Below the pieces are notes generated by a model, which was not told the DNA's origin, made no database searches, and saw only the letters and a list, made by a program, of their open reading frames with translations. DNA of 64,000 nucleotides from Siphonodentalium dalli (lineage: Eukaryota > Mollusca > Scaphopoda > Gadilida > Siphonodentaliidae). Numbering within the stretch: position 1 is the stretch's first letter; the number at the start of each line of letters is the position of its first letter. The position numbers were made by a program, and so were the translations under genes. Shown in pieces: positions 60,270-64,000 of this stretch. Location of the stretch: contig CP136062.1 in NCBI GenBank assembly GCA_032622095.1, positions 223,524,578-223,588,577 on the forward strand, read 5' to 3'.

Positions 60270-60870
60270 ATATTTTGAGACATACGGAATATATATATCC
60301 TTTATAGACTCAAAAACGGCTCGACCGATTGAGCCCAAACTTCCTATCTAAGGGTAAAAAGCCAAGGGAAGTGTCATCGCACTATTCGCAAGCCCGTGCG
60401 ACCACTCCTTCACCCTTCAACTCCCACCGTAATGGGGATTGATGGGTTAATCGCGTGATAATTAATGAGCGTTTGTCTATGAGGCGTCGCTATTAATGAG
60501 AGTTCATCTACTTTAGTGAAAATATATACGGCATTTGACCGTCTCGGAAACTGGGGATATCGAGACGACATTTCGTACTTAGGGGTTCCAAGGGACGGGG
60601 GAGATTTTCGTTGGGTCAGTTTGTCTGCCCGAGGGGACCTTGACCTTGAAACGGGTACCCACAAATGACCTTGGGCGATATCTCGGTAGTCAGCGGTGAC
60701 TTCGATGTGAAATTTGTTATGTATGGTCAACTCGGGACGGGAAATATTTTTGTCCAGTTATTTTGTCCACCCAACATGACCTTGACACGGGTACCCGCAA
60801 ATGACCGTGGGCGATATTTCGGGCATCAGCAGTGGCAGCGACGTACGGGGTTACCTTGAAAAACAAAAAT
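60270..60870. repeat. GC-richer dispersed repeat remnants
   Basis: 'aacggctcgaccgattgagcccaaacttc' is a phrase of the kind found in invertebrate transposon tails. 'gaccttgaaacgggtacccacaaatgacc(t/g)tgggcgatat(c/t)tcgg' is present twice (about 60639 and 60780). The 106- and 64-codon frames across it have no recognisable domain. Confidence 0.5.
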
Positions 60871-60917
60871 TAATGGATCGACCAAAGCCATGGGACCAAT
60901 CTCGCCAGTGGCGGTCT

Positions 60918-61167
60918 AATCTGCTAGTTACTATATATAAGATGATCTTTGTAATCTGCTAGTTACTATATATAAGATGATCTTTGTAATCTGCTAGTTA
61001 CTATATATAAGATGATCTTTGGAATCTGCTAGTTACTATATATAAGATGATCTTTGTAATCTGCTAGTTACTATATATAAGATGATCTTTGTAATCTGCT
61101 AGTTACTATATATAATCTGCTAGTTACTATATATAATCTGCTAGTTACTATATATAAGATGATCTTT
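60918..61167 (+). repeat. 35-bp tandem array
   Basis: Units aatctgctagttactatata + taagatgatctttgt at 60918, 60953, 60988, 61023, 61058 and 61093, then two 21-bp short units and a final full one. The unit is derived from the end of repeat Y ('tatataagatgatctttgtg'). Confidence 0.93.
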
Positions 61168-61390
61168 GTGTATTATTTTAAATATTTACTCTAACATAAT
61201 AAAACACAAAACAAATTGTTTTCATTAAATAGAATAATATTCATCATGATTCATATAAAACATGACATTAAATTAGCATTATGAATGCAAACTGAGATTT
61301 TGCATGTGGGGGTCTTCGAGGGTAAGCCCGGTCCCAAATTTTTGTGTCAAAAGAATTACAGGCCACCGGGGCTTGCTGATGGGTGTATAA
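61140..61390 (-). repeat. dispersed repeat Y, copy 4, with unoccupied TTAA
   Basis: Reverse complement of 51016-51690 minus the family A insertion. The TTAA at 61225-61228 is the unfilled target. Confidence 0.88.
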
Positions 61391-61404
61391 ATATCTTGAA
61401 TATC

Positions 61405-61520
61405 CAGTATCAATAATGGATTCTGCCAGTCAGTTAAAAAGTGTACATCGGAATGGTCTATTATTCATTGAGGGATGTTAAGGGTGATAAAAGCAGATAA
61501 CAGATAAATAAAAGTGCAGA
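61405..61520 (+). mobile_element. family G fragment
   Basis: 'ggattctgccagtcagttaaaaagtgtacatcggaatggtctattattcattgagggatg' aligns with 15500-15560. Confidence 0.65.
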
Positions 61521-62109
61521 AGGAACCCTATTTATGTTCTTCAGAATCTCATATGACTATATATAGGGACAAGAGGGGAACTCAGAGGATGAGCTTGTTC
61601 ATTGACAACAAACAATGTAGTTCAGATTAAAATGGGCTGTTTATTATTATAAACGTAAACAACCAATAATCAACTTAAACAAAATATATTGTCAAGAAGG
61701 TGGAGGCCAATAACCGCCCTCCCACCTGCTGATATATAACTATGCTCCATAAACATACCTAGCATCAATAACCTAGCTATTGCCTTAGTAATAATGGTAA
61801 CATATATGTAGCCATAATAACAAGTTTTGAATTTCAAGAGACGGATTAGTGTGAGATGAAACATAAATCTCAAGCTGCTAACATAATATTGGGGTGGGAG
61901 GGTGGGAAAATTAATCCTGATAATCAAAGAAATATGGGAATTTTATGTTTGCACAAAACAGTTATTTTTTCTATTCCCAAGTAAAATGGAGTACTAATAG
62001 ACTGCGCATGTCCATACATAAAACATCATGTCGTAAAAGGGGAACCACCCTTTCTAAATTAGGTTCAATTGCTTAGAAAATAAAATTAATTATTTCATAA
62101 TCAAGGTTT
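61521..62109. other. unassigned spacer
   Basis: AT-rich; no gene or family member recognised. An 85-codon minus-strand frame (61670-61927) has no motif. Confidence 0.4.
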
Positions 62110-62350
62110 TATTGAGGGAAATGTTTAGATAATAAGTTTAAAAAATTACCCCTATGGTCATTTGTTGAACTTATTTTCTGAAAATTTCCTAAGGGATAAT
62201 TACTCTTCAACAGGGACCTGTCCAAAAGATTCAAATTGGGAGAAGTTAATTCCCCTATTTGATTATTAGGGAGCTGTGGACTGTTGTCAGGTAGAAGTCA
62301 CTTCCCCTATTTGATTATTAGGGAGCAGTGGACTGTTGTCAGGGAGAAGT
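62110..62350 (+). mobile_element. family G fragment adjoining W-like tandem
   Basis: 'gagggaaatgtttagataataagttt' and its mirror 'aacttattttctgaaaatttcctaaggg', then 'cagggacctgtcc' and two copies of 'cccctatttgattattagggagc(t/a)gtggactgttgtcagg'. Confidence 0.62.
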
Positions 62351-62401
62351 CATATATATAATATCTCAAGTTCAATTATCACCGTTCTATAATTCAATAA
62401 G

Positions 62402-62618
62402 TACAGTAATGCTCTAATTAATCAACTCCTTAACCACAGCAGAATTATGGGTAACTTTTCAGGATTTAGTCGGAAATATGGCTTGTTGCCATTCATCGGA
62501 AAGCTCTCACCGAGAGCTTTCCGGTGAATGGCAACAAGCCATATTTCCGACTAAATCCTGAAAAGTTACCCATAATTCTGCTGTGGTTAAGGAGTTGATT
62601 AATTAGATCATTACTGTA
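62402..62618. mobile_element. family F MITE, complete copy
   Basis: 217-bp near-perfect palindrome; TACAGTAATGCTCTAATTAA to 'gatcattactgTA', centre 'gaaagctctcaccgagagctttc'. Confidence 0.94.
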
Positions 62619-63039
62619 CATGTATATATCCCAATTACAAAACCATTATAGAGAGTAGGAAGTTACTAGGAACTCCATTTTAATCAGTAATAAGGTGGCT
62701 AGTTTGAAGGATTTATGTGTTTCAGATTCCTATACTACGAACTCTAGGATGATTTGATAACACCAATATGATACAAAGTGCATATTCACTAAATATGTTG
62801 CACATCTTAAATGTGTTGAGAAAAGGTCAATAACTGTAAAATAAATAAAAGGCCGCTCGGCCACAGTGTCCCCCCCCGAACCGGTGGCTTCATTTGGAGC
62901 GGAGGCTTTGTAGAAGTATACTATATGGATAAGACACTTGTGCATTGTCTCATTACTGACATGCATAAAAATAACCAAATCTTAAAAAAACTCTTCAAGT
63001 CAAAATATAACCTCAAATTGGCACAAAATGAAGAAAATT
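62619..63039. other. unassigned spacer
   Basis: No recognised feature. A short C run (cccccccc near 62872) and an 82-codon minus-strand frame without motifs. Confidence 0.4.
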
Positions 63040-64000
63040 ACAAGAAAAATTGAATTTTCTAAGTCAAAAAGCCCATAACTCTGAGAAAAATCATCGGATC
63101 AAACTCAAATTCGAACTTGACCTGTATCTTGATATGACTGATCCACATAAAAACAGTATTTGCAATTAAAGGATCCAAACTTGAGATATCATCCGGAAAC
63201 CGAAAAACTGAGAAATTTTCTAAGTAAAACAAGTCGAAAGAGGGCCACAACCAGCCACAACTCTCGCAAAAATGGGCTGAGCATACCCATATTCAAACTT
63301 GACCTGTAGATAGGGCTGATAAACTCACATACCAAATTTGGTTCAGACATGATCACACAAACTGAAGTTATCATCCGGAAACCAGAAAATTACAAGATTC
63401 TAAGTAAAAAAAGGGCCATTACTCTCGCAAAAATGGGCGGAGCAAACCCATATCCGAACTTGACCTGTATTTTGGTCTGATAAACTCACCTATGAAATTT
63501 GCTTTTGATCTAATAACCGAAACTAAAGTTATCATCCGGAAACCATTTCCGGACGCACGGACGGACGGCTCGACACACGGACGGACACCGGCTATTTTAA
63601 TAGTCCCCCGAAATTTATTTTTTTTCGGGGGACAAAATCATAAAACATTTATATGTCGAAAAATGGCAATAAAACCGCCAAAATGACTCTGACAACTCAA
63701 AAATGCAGGTGCACAGGTTCCCATGCATGCAAACATCTGTGCCAAGTTGAAAACAAATTGACTGGAAAATGACGGAATGCAGACTCGGACAAAAGATGCA
63801 TCCCAGGACTAACTATTCTATGTCGAAAAAGGGCAATAACTCTGCCAAAATAAGTCAAACGGAACTCAAAATTGCAGGTGAGTAGGTTCCCATGCTAGTT
63901 GATATATGTGCCAAGTTTTTAATAACAGAAATAACAGAATACAGGCTCAAACAAAGTTCTGGATGGACGAACAATCACACACATGGACAGATGGAAGTGT
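63040..64000 (+). repeat. dispersed repeat typical of bivalve genomes, with tandem sub-units
   Basis: Three sub-units of about 170 bp each carry 'actct(g/c)(a/g)(g/c)..aaaaatgggc', 'gaacttgacctgta', 'gataaactcac' and 'gttatcatccggaaacc' (the last near 63186, 63368 and 63528). They are followed by 'acggacggacgg', 'ccccgaaatttattttttttcgggggac' and a second region with 'aactctgccaaaata' and 'gcaggtgagtaggttcccatgc', which repeats 'gcaggtgcacaggttcccatgc'. Truncated by the window end. Confidence 0.6.

Overview
This is eukaryotic, AT-rich, strongly repeat-dominated DNA, most likely from a mollusc and probably a bivalve. Three things suggest this. The only convincing protein gene is an animal rhodopsin-class GPCR. 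Introns, TA- and TTAA-target MITEs and satellites are abundant. The block at 63.0-64.0 kb carries the repeated 'cataactct.gcaaaaatgggc..gaacttgacctgta' and 'acggacggacgg' motifs that I associate with bivalve dispersed repeats. The species assignment is inference. No bacterial operon, CRISPR array, rRNA or tRNA was found.

Layout. 0-4.3 kb: three abutting tandem satellites (75/67 bp with a 710-bp higher-order repeat; 91/74 bp; a 17-bp compound array). 4.3-7.5 kb: palindromic MITEs. 7.56-12.50 kb: a candidate foldback element whose long inverted arms hold opposed arrays of one 39-bp monomer. 13-24 kb: interspersed MITEs, many nested. 24.5-27.8 kb: three further satellites (44, 23 and 186 bp). 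28-48.7 kb: MITEs, plus two related exon-like segments (about 34.45 and 36.7 kb), the second ending in eight tandem splice-donor units. 49.8-51.0 kb: intronless GPCR coding exon, with a broken copy of its 3' end at 52.3 kb. 51-64 kb: inverted dispersed repeats, hAT-like insertions with target duplications, and G-rich and other minisatellites.

Family labels used below. A, B, C, D and G are elements bounded by TTAA + CCCTTT..AAAGGG + TTAA, interpreted as non-autonomous piggyBac-like. F is a palindromic TA + CAGTAATG..CATTACTG + TA element, pogo/mariner-like. H is an element of about 450 bp whose inverted ends contain GAATGAGGTCCCCAGAGGG. W, X, Z and the 53.6-kb element are hAT-like. E, J, K, N, U, V and R are other inverted-repeat elements; L, M, S, T and Y are dispersed repeats without clear ends.

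The most notable structure is a 67-bp near-perfect hairpin. Usually two head-to-head copies are joined by an AT-rich linker. It recurs inside elements with at least four unrelated terminal sequences, always with a single unpaired position at the same place in the stem. Empty-site comparisons inside the window directly support the TTAA target of family A, the TA target of family F and the 8-bp duplication of one hAT-like element. No transposase gene is visible, so all of these would have to be mobilised in trans.
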